40,037 nt of DNA from Xenococcaceae cyanobacterium MO_188.B32 (GTDB lineage Bacteria > Cyanobacteriota > Cyanobacteriia > Cyanobacteriales > Xenococcaceae), in NCBI GenBank assembly GCA_030065635.1, contig JASJDJ010000039.1, forward strand, positions 1 through 40,037. The letters run 5' to 3'. The position numbers and the translations under genes are program-made. Shown here piece by piece: positions 8,230 through 17,268 of the stretch; position 1 is the stretch's first letter; each line of letters starts with the position of its first letter. Under the pieces are notes generated by a model. That model was not told the origin of the DNA. It did not search any database and saw only the letters and a program-made list of their open reading frames with translations.

Positions 8230-9542
8230 TGATCATTAGTATGACAGACCAACCTTCGTCGAGTAAGACAGAAGATAGTGAAGTTGTTCTCTCAGTTGAG
8301 GGAGTGTCTAAAAAGTTTTGTCGAGATTTAAAACGGTCTTTGTTTTATGGAGTTCAGGATATTGCTAGCGATCTATTAGGAATTAGAGAAAAAAGTGACA
8401 AAATCAGAAAAAAAGAGTTTTGGGCTTTAGATAATGTCAGTTTTGAGCTAAGACGAGGAGAAGCACTAGGCTTAGTTGGCAAAAATGGTAGTGGTAAATC
8501 TACTTTGCTGCGTATTATTGCAGGTTTGATTAAACCCGATCTGGGAACAGTCAAAGTTAAAGGTAGAGTAGCACCGCTAATTGCTTTAGGTGCCGGTTTT
8601 AATCCCATTCTGACAGGGCGAGAAAACATCTATGCCAATATGTCAATCTTGGGTTTAACTAAACAAGAAATTGACGATCGATTTGATGAAGTAGTAGAGT
8701 TTGCCGAGATTGGTGATGCGATCGATTCTCCAGTGCAAACCTATAGTTCTGGTATGGCTGCGCGTCTTGGTTTTGCTACTGCGATTCATACTGAACCAGA
8801 TATTTTATTAATTGATGAAGTTTTGTCAGTAGGTGATATTAAATTTAGAGGAAAATGCACTAGAAAGTTAGCTGATTTACGAACAAAAGGAACATCTTTT
8901 TTAATAGTTTCTCACAATTCCTCGACAATTTCATACGTATGTCAAAATGCAGTCTATCTTTGTCAGGGAGAATTAGTCACTCAAGGACGAGTAAACGATG
9001 TATTAGAAAAATATGAAGAAGATTTATTTTTAAATAAACACAACATAGAAAGCTCCGTTTTGAAGATTCCGAAAAAGTCAAAATCTCATAGTCACGGTTT
9101 AGACATCAAATATGTATGTTTCAAAGACGAGCAAGGCATTATTATAGAATCGCCAAAAGTAGGAGAATATGCAGCGTTGTGTGTTGGCTGTAGTGCTTGG
9201 AAGAATTTTTCTTCAATAGCTCTTTTTGTAAATATTAGAGATTTGAGTAGAGAAGGAGAATCAATTCTCAAAGTTTCAAACTATTTCGATCGCAATTTTA
9301 TATCTGTTACTGATGAAGAAATAGAAATACAGTTCCAGATGACCCCATGTCATTTTAGACAGGGGATATATGAAGCAACACTAGTTATAAATACCGTACC
9401 TCCGCCAGGTAGAATTGATGAAGTTGAATCCTTCAAGTTTCAAGTTAAGGATAGAAATCAGATTAGCGGAATAGGAGTAAATACCAATATGTTTTATCAG
9501 CCTCGACAATGGCAAGTCTTGAAGTCAATATCTTTCAATTAA
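8229..9542 (+). CDS. wzt: ABC polysaccharide exporter ATPase with C-terminal glycan-binding domain (Wzt)
   Basis: 437 residues. The ATPase domain (about 20-260) has Walker A GKNGSGKST (Lys90), signature YSSGMAARLGFA, Walker B DILLIDEVLSVGD and the H-loop VSHN. The extra C-terminal part (about 275-437) is beta-rich and matches the Wzt C-terminal domain. In known O-antigen exporters this domain binds the modified non-reducing end of the finished chain. Two methyltransferase genes follow directly, which fits export gated by a terminal methyl group. The start could be 8229 (overlaps the permease stop) or the ATG at 8241. Confidence 0.9.
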   Translation: MIISMTDQPSSSKTEDSEVVLSVEGVSKKFCRDLKRSLFYGVQDIASDLLGIREKSDKIRKKEFWALDNVSFELRRGEALGLVGKNGSGKSTLLRIIAGLIKPDLGTVKVKGRVAPLIALGAGFNPILTGRENIYANMSILGLTKQEIDDRFDEVVEFAEIGDAIDSPVQTYSSGMAARLGFATAIHTEPDILLIDEVLSVGDIKFRGKCTRKLADLRTKGTSFLIVSHNSSTISYVCQNAVYLCQGELVTQGRVNDVLEKYEEDLFLNKHNIESSVLKIPKKSKSHSHGLDIKYVCFKDEQGIIIESPKVGEYAALCVGCSAWKNFSSIALFVNIRDLSREGESILKVSNYFDRNFISVTDEEIEIQFQMTPCHFRQGIYEATLVINTVPPPGRIDEVESFKFQVKDRNQISGIGVNTNMFYQPRQWQVLKSISFN

Positions 9543-9607
9543 TAATCTAACTATTAGCTGAATTATTTTGTAATTTACAATTATAAACTGCTACCAATTT
9601 TAAAGCT

Positions 9608-10399
9608 ATGAAAAAGCAAATTAAAGCTGCTCTGACACCCGTTTTAATGAATTTTGGACAACAAGTTTTAAAAAACAAAGTTTCTACTGAGCAAACTGCT
9701 TCCTCCCATCTAATTGAGATTGAGGGTAAAAGTATATATCTCCCTAAAAAATCTCTATTTAAGTTTAATTACGAACATATTTTTAGCCATCTGACGACCA
9801 GTATTGATACCCCAGTAAACTTTATTCAGATTGGCTCTTTTGACGGGATTACAAACGATCCAATTCGCAAATTTGTTATTAACCATTCATGGAAAGGTAT
9901 TTTTGTTGAGCCGATTAAAGAATATTACGATCGGCTTTTGAAAAATTATGATGGAATTGAGGGTTTAATTTTTAAAAATGTCGCTATTGATAGCAAGCCT
10001 GGACATCGTTCAATTTATCGCTTAAGACCTGAAGCTATTTCTCTTACTCCCTATGCACCTCAATTTAGCACATTTAATCGAGAAGTGCTAACAAAGAGAA
10101 AAAATAAATTTCCAGAGATTGAATCTTTAATTGAAGAAGTTAATGTGCCATGTATGACAGTTCAAGAGATTATCAATACAGAAGGAATGACACGAGTTGA
10201 TTTAGTTCAAATTGATACAGAAGGTTACGACTTTGAAATACTTAAATCTATTGATTTACAACTTATAAAACCCTCTGTAATTCGGTATGAGCATATTCAT
10301 CTGAAAGATGAAGATCGACAAAAAAGTGTCGATTTATTGGTTAATAATGGATATAAAATTCTTTTTGAAAGAATGGATATTACTGCATATAAGTTATAA
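9608..10399 (+). CDS. FkbM-family SAM-dependent methyltransferase
   Basis: A 263-residue cytoplasmic methyltransferase. SAM-binding motif I reads VNFIQIGSFDGITND (about 71-85). The acidic FVEPIKE at about 99-105 and the FkbM hallmark VDLVQIDTEGYDFEIL (about 198-213) follow. FkbM enzymes O-methylate sugars or polyketides. Directly behind wzt, it may methylate the chain end or a side sugar. It is intact, unlike the second FkbM gene at 21813. Confidence 0.82.
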   Translation: MKKQIKAALTPVLMNFGQQVLKNKVSTEQTASSHLIEIEGKSIYLPKKSLFKFNYEHIFSHLTTSIDTPVNFIQIGSFDGITNDPIRKFVINHSWKGIFVEPIKEYYDRLLKNYDGIEGLIFKNVAIDSKPGHRSIYRLRPEAISLTPYAPQFSTFNREVLTKRKNKFPEIESLIEEVNVPCMTVQEIINTEGMTRVDLVQIDTEGYDFEILKSIDLQLIKPSVIRYEHIHLKDEDRQKSVDLLVNNGYKILFERMDITAYKL

Positions 10400-10441
10400 G
10401 AATAAAGTATAAATTTCAATAAAATTATGTAAGGTGTATCT

Positions 10442-11371
10442 ATGGCTCTTATGTATGAAGATGCAGTTTTTCTGCAAAAGTTAATCAACTACATGAATAA
10501 GTATTCAGACGGACATAAAGCTCATAAGAAAACGGCTGTTTTTCTTGGAAATCCTGGTTCTAATATTACCTACTCTACTTTTAGTAATTTACTTGATAGA
10601 TTGAGAATTGAATGTAATCAAACAATAAAATCCAAAAAAAATCAGAACCAAAAAATAGGTATTAGAGATTTTTTTAGTTCTTTAGGATTTGATGAGTTTA
10701 AAGCCATAGATTTTAGTGACTATGAAGGAGCTGATATTGTTCATAATTTAAATAATATCAATTTACCTGAGAAATATCATTCTATAGCAGACTTAATCTT
10801 TGACACTGGAACTCTAGAACATTGCTTTAATATTCCAAATGCCCTTCAAAACATACACAAAATATTAAAAGAAAATGGAGTTATTGTTCATGTTCATCCA
10901 GTCAATGGATACGTCGATCATGGTTTCTATCAAATATCTCCTACTTTGCTACATGATTACTATGGAACTAATCAATATAAAATTTTAGGCTTTGTTATAT
11001 GTCCTGAAGTTCATTATAAGTATTCTAAATACTATTTTAAGATGCAACAATATTCGGAAGATGTTTATTGGAAAAATGGCTACGATACCTATCATACCTA
11101 TAACAAAATACCTTCTCACTACCCCAGAGCAATTCTCTGTTTTGCTGCACAGAAAACAAGCAAAAGTACTTGCTCTCAGCAAATTATACAAAGCTGGTAT
11201 CGGCAGGTAAATAGCCTTGAAAATATTTCATATAATACCTCAATAGAATTTAATTATGAAATTAAAAAACCAATACCGATCTTTAATTTTTCTTTTTTGA
11301 GACTACTAAAAGGTTTTTCTTCGATCGAAAAAACTTTGAATTTGAATTTCGATCTCTATTACCCTAACTAA
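10442..11371 (+). CDS. Class I SAM-dependent methyltransferase-like protein
   Basis: 309 residues with a degenerate methyltransferase core. ADLIFDTGTLEHCFN and NALQNIHKILKENGVIVHVHP (about 118-157) match motifs around the acidic and post-II regions of type-11 methyltransferases. The glycine-rich motif I is poor; only the DFSDYEGADIVHNL region (about 93-107) could replace it. SAM binding therefore needs proof. It sits between an FkbM methyltransferase and the three-domain protein, so a role in glycan tailoring is likely. Starts at 10442 and 10451 are both possible. The sequence is more AT-rich than wzc and wzt. Confidence 0.62.
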   Translation: MALMYEDAVFLQKLINYMNKYSDGHKAHKKTAVFLGNPGSNITYSTFSNLLDRLRIECNQTIKSKKNQNQKIGIRDFFSSLGFDEFKAIDFSDYEGADIVHNLNNINLPEKYHSIADLIFDTGTLEHCFNIPNALQNIHKILKENGVIVHVHPVNGYVDHGFYQISPTLLHDYYGTNQYKILGFVICPEVHYKYSKYYFKMQQYSEDVYWKNGYDTYHTYNKIPSHYPRAILCFAAQKTSKSTCSQQIIQSWYRQVNSLENISYNTSIEFNYEIKKPIPIFNFSFLRLLKGFSSIEKTLNLNFDLYYPN

Positions 11372-11501
11372 AATAGGCCTGGAGTAAAAAAATGCAAAAA
11401 TACATATCTAAGATGATGAACTTCAACTATATAACCCTTAAAAGTTAAGACCAAATTCAGTTAAGTTGAGTGAAATATCATAAACTCAGGGAAATAAATT
11501 T

Positions 11502-14315
11502 ATGTATAGTGACTGTTGCTTTGTGACATCTTGTGATTCAAATTATTTTCAAGGTGCTTTAAGTTTAATTTCGAGTATACGTTGTTTTTCTAATTTCCCC
11601 ATAGTTTTTCTTGATGCTGGAATAACTAAAGCTCAACAAGAACAATTAAAGTCACGAGTTGATAAAGTCGTCGATATCACTGAATTATTAAATGATTTTA
11701 GTAGTCTAAAAATAGTTCATAAACACTTAAAAATATCTGCATTAGCTTCACTTTTTTCTCACTATTCAGGTTATGAAAGACAAATCTATATGGATGTTGA
11801 CACTCTTCTTCTGGGAAAAGTCGATTTTGTTTTTAATTTTTTGAGAGACTTTGATATTGTTGGAGTAAGAGCAGGGGTCAGAAGTACTTTAGAATCATCA
11901 ATCTCCCATTCAATGCGTGATGAGATCGCGCCAGAATCATTAGATATATTTCGCTCTATTTTTCCTGGATTAAAGCTTGACGGCTTATGCTTGAATACGG
12001 GTTTTGTAGGCGTAAATTCATCTGTTTTAAAAGACTGGGAGAAAAACTATCAAAGTCTCTTTCAGTATATGGAGCATTATAAGTTTGTCGATCAATCTAT
12101 TTTTAATTTATTATTAAATTCTTTTTCTAACTCTATTAAAGAGTTACATTGGAGCTACAATTTTGCTGGTATTTCCGATTCACTTGATGAATCTAAGAGC
12201 TCTTTTAGTTTTGTTGCGACAAAATCGTTACCTCAATTTCTCTATCAAGCAAATTATCAAGCAAATTTTATAAAAGTTCCGCATTTTTCAGGTAAACCTA
12301 AACCATGGGAACTACAAAATCAATCACCTGGGTTTAAAATTTGGAATCATTTTAGTTCTATGCATTACAATCAGTCTGATTCAAGTATTAAAGATATTAA
12401 TATTATTCTCGATGAAAGTTGGTTTATTCAAGATGAAATTAATGCTAAGAATAAGTTTGAAATTATTGACAGGCATTTGGGAAATAATTTAAATATAAAA
12501 AATAGTAAAAATTTAGTCTTAGGATTGGGTTCGAGTTCAGCAAGCTTTCTACGCTTAATGCAAGCTGCTGGGTTTAAGGCATTCTGTTTAGAGCAAAGTA
12601 ATATCGATCTTAAGGCTATTCAAGAGAGATATGGATTTGAAATAAAAAAGAGTATTCTCAAAAAAACAGAATTTTCTCAGAAGTTCAATTTAGTTGCGAC
12701 TTTTGATTCTATCGAATATGCCAAAAATCCGATTGCTTGTTTGAGTGATATTAATTATCTACTAGAAATTGGTGGATATCTTTTTGTAGAATGTCAGAGT
12801 ATTGAGCGTTGGTATAGTGGCATTCTTGATTTTTCGCTCGATGATATTTGTCTGATTACTTTATCAGAGAAAGTCATTTTTTCTTTGTTAGATAAAGCTG
12901 GGTTTCAGATTATTGATAGTGGCTGGAATGGAATTATATTATGGGTTATTGCTAAAAAAGTTAGCCCAGATATTATTTCAGTTGCCTCAAATGACATTGA
13001 TGTAATTAAAACTATTATTCAAGAGACAGTTAGTAAATCTGACGGAAGCTACCATAAGGCTAGTAAATTGGGTAGTTTTGCTTCTTTAACTCAGAGAGGA
13101 TTGACGTTAGCAAAAAAGTCTCCCTTGCAAATTCCTTCAAAGATTTTAGCCAAGGTGAAAAAACGCTTTGGCATGACTGCAAATCCTCTGGATGCACAGA
13201 ATATTGCACTAAAGCCTCATAAAATATTAGCCAAAAGCTTAAAAATTGCTCATGTAGGTTTACACGGTAATGGTAACGCAGGCGATACTCTCCTATTTCC
13301 AGCAGTTAGATGGCTTTTCCAAAAAGAAGTTTGTCCAACTCACTTTACCCTTATCCCACTCCGTGAACCAGTAACTCAAGATACAATTGCTCAAATTAAT
13401 CAGCAAGACGCTTTAGTTATTGGTGGCGGTGGTCTATTTCTTGCAGACTCTAATCCTAATGAACGTTCGGGTTGGCAATGGGCTTGTCCAATAGAACTTT
13501 TAAAACAAATTAAAGTTCCGATTATTTTGTTTGCCGTTGGATATAATCAATTTCGCGGACAGAAAAACTTTGCACCAATTTTTGAACAAAATGTTCAATT
13601 GTTGATTGAGAAAAGTGCCTTTGTTGGTATTCGTAATCGAGGTAGTATTGAAGCTCTAAAAGATTATTTGCCTGAGTCTTTACATGAGAAAATTCACTAT
13701 CAACCCTGTCCAACTACTGTCCTGAGACATTTTTATCCAGATTTGCCTCAACATACTGAAGCTTCAAAGCCCATATTAGCTGTTAATATTGCCTTCGATC
13801 GTCATCATCTTCGCTTTGGCAAGCGAGAGGATGAAATACTGTGGAATATGGCTGATGCTTTCTTAGAGCTAAAGAGCCAAGGATGGCAGATTAAGCTTTT
13901 TAATCATGTGTCTATTGATGGTGACGCTCGTTATTGGTTTAGGGCAAGAGGTCTTTTTGCGGAGGAAGTTAATATTGGTAGTGTTCCACCTGTTGATATT
14001 CTGCATGAATATTCCCAAGCTACTATTGCTGTAGGAATGCGAGGTCATGCACAAATGATTCCATTTGGTTTACATCGTCCTATCTATAGTCTGATAAGTC
14101 ACGATAAGCTGCAATTTTTCCTCGATGATATTGGGCATTCTGATTGGGGGGTTGAGGTGCAAGATCCCACTATTTCTGAGAAGTTGATTCACGATCTTAA
14201 TGACATCTATACAAATCTTCCTCACAGAGAGACTCAGTTGGAAACAGCACAAAGCAAGCTATGGAGTCTCACACAGCAAAATTTAGACCTTATTAAGAAA
14301 GTCCTCAATGTATAA
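11502..14315 (+). CDS. Three-domain protein: GT8-like glycosyltransferase + methyltransferase + pyruvyl-transferase-like
   Basis: 937 residues, unusually long. Domain 1 (about 1-310) is a GT8-like glycosyltransferase with the DxD metal site YMDVDTLLLG (Asp98, Asp100) and the late His261 of HFSGKPKPW. Domain 2 (about 330-490) is a class I methyltransferase with LGLGSSSASFL (Gly341, Gly343) and a later GGYLFVECQS. After a Lys/Ser-rich linker, domain 3 (about 580-937) is of the polysaccharide pyruvyl-transferase/CsaB type: GNAGD (591-595), VIGGGGLF, and GMRGH (845-849). It could add a sugar, methylate it and place a pyruvyl ketal, though domain 3 may act on another substrate. An AGGG ribosome-binding site lies 10 bases upstream. 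Its stop overlaps the next start by 8 bases. Confidence 0.82.
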   Translation: MYSDCCFVTSCDSNYFQGALSLISSIRCFSNFPIVFLDAGITKAQQEQLKSRVDKVVDITELLNDFSSLKIVHKHLKISALASLFSHYSGYERQIYMDVDTLLLGKVDFVFNFLRDFDIVGVRAGVRSTLESSISHSMRDEIAPESLDIFRSIFPGLKLDGLCLNTGFVGVNSSVLKDWEKNYQSLFQYMEHYKFVDQSIFNLLLNSFSNSIKELHWSYNFAGISDSLDESKSSFSFVATKSLPQFLYQANYQANFIKVPHFSGKPKPWELQNQSPGFKIWNHFSSMHYNQSDSSIKDINIILDESWFIQDEINAKNKFEIIDRHLGNNLNIKNSKNLVLGLGSSSASFLRLMQAAGFKAFCLEQSNIDLKAIQERYGFEIKKSILKKTEFSQKFNLVATFDSIEYAKNPIACLSDINYLLEIGGYLFVECQSIERWYSGILDFSLDDICLITLSEKVIFSLLDKAGFQIIDSGWNGIILWVIAKKVSPDIISVASNDIDVIKTIIQETVSKSDGSYHKASKLGSFASLTQRGLTLAKKSPLQIPSKILAKVKKRFGMTANPLDAQNIALKPHKILAKSLKIAHVGLHGNGNAGDTLLFPAVRWLFQKEVCPTHFTLIPLREPVTQDTIAQINQQDALVIGGGGLFLADSNPNERSGWQWACPIELLKQIKVPIILFAVGYNQFRGQKNFAPIFEQNVQLLIEKSAFVGIRNRGSIEALKDYLPESLHEKIHYQPCPTTVLRHFYPDLPQHTEASKPILAVNIAFDRHHLRFGKREDEILWNMADAFLELKSQGWQIKLFNHVSIDGDARYWFRARGLFAEEVNIGSVPPVDILHEYSQATIAVGMRGHAQMIPFGLHRPIYSLISHDKLQFFLDDIGHSDWGVEVQDPTISEKLIHDLNDIYTNLPHRETQLETAQSKLWSLTQQNLDLIKKVLNV

Positions 14316-15021
14316 CCCCCTGAAGTTGTCACAATTAAAAGTTGCCATTATCCCAGCAAGAGGAGGATCGAAGGGTATCCCTGGTAAAAATATTCGTTCC
14401 CTTGCAAACAAACCTCTGATTGTTCATTCTATTCTAGATGCACGAGAAGCCCAACTTGTCGATCGGATTTATGTCTCTACGGATGACTGCAAAATTGCGG
14501 AAATTTCTAGAGATTATGGCGCAGAAATAATTAACCGTCCTGATGAATTAGCAGGAGATACAGCTTCTTCGGAGTCGGCTTTAATTCATGCAGTTAAACA
14601 AATTGAAGCTACTGGAGTAGTTATAGATTTAGTAGTGTTTTTACAATGCACTTCTCCTATTAGAACAGGAACAGATATTGACAATGCCATCAGAAAGGTT
14701 AAAACAGAAGGGGCAGATTCTTTGTTGTCGGTTTCTTCTGACCATAGATTTCTTTGGCAAGAAGTTGACGGCGTAGCTAAATCAATCAACTACGATTACC
14801 GTCGTCGTCCTCGTCGTCAAGATATGCCATCACAGTACGTAGAAAATGGTTCTATTTATATTTTTAAGCCCTGGGTGTTGAAGGAGTTAAATAATCGCCT
14901 CGGTGGTAAAATTGCCCTTTTGACCATGAGTGAAGCAGCAAGTTGGGAAATAGATTCTTTTCTGGATTTTGAAATTGCCGAATCTTTACTTAAAAAGCAG
15001 GTTATAGCCAATGCTTATTGA
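14308..15021 (+). CDS. neuA: CMP-nonulosonate (sialic-acid-like) synthetase
   Basis: A 237-residue cytidylyltransferase that activates a nonulosonic acid with CTP. The N-terminal nucleotide loop IIPARGGSKGIPGKNI (about 14-29), VFLQCTSPIRTGTDIDNA (about 110-127), YVENGSIYIFKP and the C-terminal EIDSFLDFEIAE are the family's blocks. Length is normal. It overlaps the genes on both sides (8 and 11 bases), so it is translated with the NeuB fusion. The sequence does not say whether the sugar is neuraminic, legionaminic, pseudaminic or KDN (neuA, legF or pseF equivalents). Confidence 0.85.
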   Translation: MYNPLKLSQLKVAIIPARGGSKGIPGKNIRSLANKPLIVHSILDAREAQLVDRIYVSTDDCKIAEISRDYGAEIINRPDELAGDTASSESALIHAVKQIEATGVVIDLVVFLQCTSPIRTGTDIDNAIRKVKTEGADSLLSVSSDHRFLWQEVDGVAKSINYDYRRRPRRQDMPSQYVENGSIYIFKPWVLKELNNRLGGKIALLTMSEAASWEIDSFLDFEIAESLLKKQVIANAY

Positions 15022-17257
15022 TAGAAATATAGCTAAATATATTGTCTTTGCTGAAGACAGTGTCATTAATGCTTTAAAAAAGATTAGTGACAACAAGAGT
15101 AAGGTTATCTTTTCTGTAACCGAGTCTGGAAGACTAGAAGGAGTGATGACCGATGGTGATTTTCGCCGTTGGTTGATAACTCAAAAGACGATCGATCTTA
15201 ATAAGTCAGTTTCTAAAGTTGCCAATAAAAACTTCAAGTATGTCTTTGACGGGGATGAACCAGAAAAGATTCAATCTTACTTATCAGACAAAATTGAGTT
15301 TGTACCTTTAATTAATAAAAGCCATCATTTAGTTGCTGTTGCCAGAAAACGCTCTAATATTGTCCAGATTGGGGAGTTTACGATAGATGCAGAGTCTCCT
15401 AGCTTCATTATTGCGGAAATTGGAAATAACCATAATGGTAGTTTGGAATTAGCGCGACAACTAATTGACGCAGCCGTATTAGCAGGTGCAAATTGTGCCA
15501 AATTTCAACTACGGGATCTGAACTCTTTATATGTTAATGCTGGTAATGCTAACGATGCCAAAGAAGATTTAGGCTCTCAATATACTTTAGACTTATTATC
15601 TCGCTTCCAATTAAGTCCAGAGGAGATGTTTGCAGCCTTTGACTATTGTAAAGAGCAAGGTATTTTACCTTTATGTACTCCTTGGGATAAAAATAGTTTA
15701 AGTCTATTAGAAGACTATGGAATGCCAGCTTATAAGGTTGCTTCTGCCGATTTTACTCATCATGACTTTTTAAAGGTGTTGGCGAAGACAGGCAAACCTT
15801 TAATCTGTTCGACGGGGATGTCAACAGAAAATGAGATTATCGAAACAGTTAATTTATTACAGGGTTTAGGAGCAATTTATGTATTACTGCACTGTAACTC
15901 TACCTATCCTGCCCCTTTTAAAGATATTAATTTAGCTTACTTAGACCGTCTGCGAGAATTGGGAGATTGTCTTGTAGGGTATTCTGGTCATGAAAGAGAT
16001 ATTAATGTAGCGATCGCATCTGTGGCAAGAGGGGCAAAAGTGATTGAAAAACACTTTACCCTAGATAAATCTATGGAAGGTAACGATCATAAAGTGAGTC
16101 TCTTACCCCAAGAGTTTCAAGCAATGGTAGAGGGGATACGCCAGGTAGAAACAGCCATCGGTAGTTCAGGCGATCGCCGTTTGAGTCAAGGGGAATTGAT
16201 GAACCGCGAAACCTTGGCTAAAAGCTTAGTTATCAATTGTGATTTGCAGTCAGGAGAAATTATTACTGAATCGATGATTGAGGTTAAAAGTCCAGGTAAG
16301 GGCTTGCAACCCAATCGGAAAAAAGAGTTAATCGGCAAAAAAGCCAAAAGAAACTTTAAAACAGGAGATTTTTTCTATCCTAGCGATCTAGAACAAGAAA
16401 GAGTTTTAGCTCGTGCTTACAAGTTTAAACGTCCTTGGGGTCTGCCCGTACGCTACCACGACTTTAAAACCATTTTAAGTAAAACCAATCCTGACTTATT
16501 AGAGTTTCATCTCAGTTATAAAGATTTAGAACAAGATATTAAACAGTATTTCGATCGAGTTTACGATTTAGATTTAGTCGTACATAGTCCCGAATTATTT
16601 GCAGGGGATGTCATTTTAGACTTATGTTCTACAGATAACGATTACCGTCAGCATTCAATTCAAGAATTGCAACGAGTAATTGACTTAACGCGATCGCTTA
16701 AACCCTATTTCAGTCAAGCTTCTCGACCCTGTATTGTAACTAATGTGGGCGGTTTTACAGAAGACAAACCTTTACCAAGTTCCGACAAAAGCCAATTATA
16801 CGAACTGCTAATTTATAGTTTATCTGCTTTAGACACAGAAGGAGTAGAAATCATCCCCCAAACTATGCCTCCTTTCCCTTGGCATTTTGGCGGACAACGC
16901 TACCATAACTTGTTTGTTGCTCCCCAAGATACGGTGCGATTCTGTCAAGAACAAAACTATCGCATCTGTCTAGATGTGTCTCACTCTAAACTCGCTTGCA
17001 ACCATCATAAATGGTCTTTTAAAGAATTTATCGAACAAGTAGCTGGCTATACAGCCCATCTACATATTGCTGATGCTGAAGGGATAGACGGGGAAGGATT
17101 ACAAATTGGTGAGGGGGATATTGATTTTCCTGCTTTAGCGGAAGACTTAGCCAAAACAGCTAGTCAAGCCTCTTTTATTCCAGAAATATGGCAAGGACAC
17201 AAAAATGATGGTGAAGGGTTTTGGATTTCTTTAAATAAACTCGAAAAATATTTCTAA
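15011..17257 (+). CDS. neuB: Four-module nonulosonate synthase: CBS pair + NeuB + SAF + TIM-barrel
   Basis: 748 residues, about twice the usual NeuB length. Residues 1-115 look like a CBS pair (VMTDGDFRRWL), a possible nucleotide sensor. Residues about 121-390 are the NeuB barrel that condenses PEP with a hexosamine: EIGNNHNG (136-143), KFQLRD, HCNSTYPAP, GYSGHE and KVIEKHFTL are all present. Residues about 398-460 are the SAF/antifreeze-like lid (SPGKGLQPN, IGKKAKRNF). Residues about 467-748 form a second barrel of the xylose-isomerase/AP-endonuclease-2 type (ICLDVSHSKLACNHH, HLHIADAEG, EIWQGHKNDGEG) with metal-ligand-like His/Asp/Glu. The last module may prepare the precursor or act on the product. 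It overlaps neuA by 11 bases. Confidence 0.85.
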   Translation: MLIDRNIAKYIVFAEDSVINALKKISDNKSKVIFSVTESGRLEGVMTDGDFRRWLITQKTIDLNKSVSKVANKNFKYVFDGDEPEKIQSYLSDKIEFVPLINKSHHLVAVARKRSNIVQIGEFTIDAESPSFIIAEIGNNHNGSLELARQLIDAAVLAGANCAKFQLRDLNSLYVNAGNANDAKEDLGSQYTLDLLSRFQLSPEEMFAAFDYCKEQGILPLCTPWDKNSLSLLEDYGMPAYKVASADFTHHDFLKVLAKTGKPLICSTGMSTENEIIETVNLLQGLGAIYVLLHCNSTYPAPFKDINLAYLDRLRELGDCLVGYSGHERDINVAIASVARGAKVIEKHFTLDKSMEGNDHKVSLLPQEFQAMVEGIRQVETAIGSSGDRRLSQGELMNRETLAKSLVINCDLQSGEIITESMIEVKSPGKGLQPNRKKELIGKKAKRNFKTGDFFYPSDLEQERVLARAYKFKRPWGLPVRYHDFKTILSKTNPDLLEFHLSYKDLEQDIKQYFDRVYDLDLVVHSPELFAGDVILDLCSTDNDYRQHSIQELQRVIDLTRSLKPYFSQASRPCIVTNVGGFTEDKPLPSSDKSQLYELLIYSLSALDTEGVEIIPQTMPPFPWHFGGQRYHNLFVAPQDTVRFCQEQNYRICLDVSHSKLACNHHKWSFKEFIEQVAGYTAHLHIADAEGIDGEGLQIGEGDIDFPALAEDLAKTASQASFIPEIWQGHKNDGEGFWISLNKLEKYF

Positions 17258-17268
17258 AATTGAGAGCA

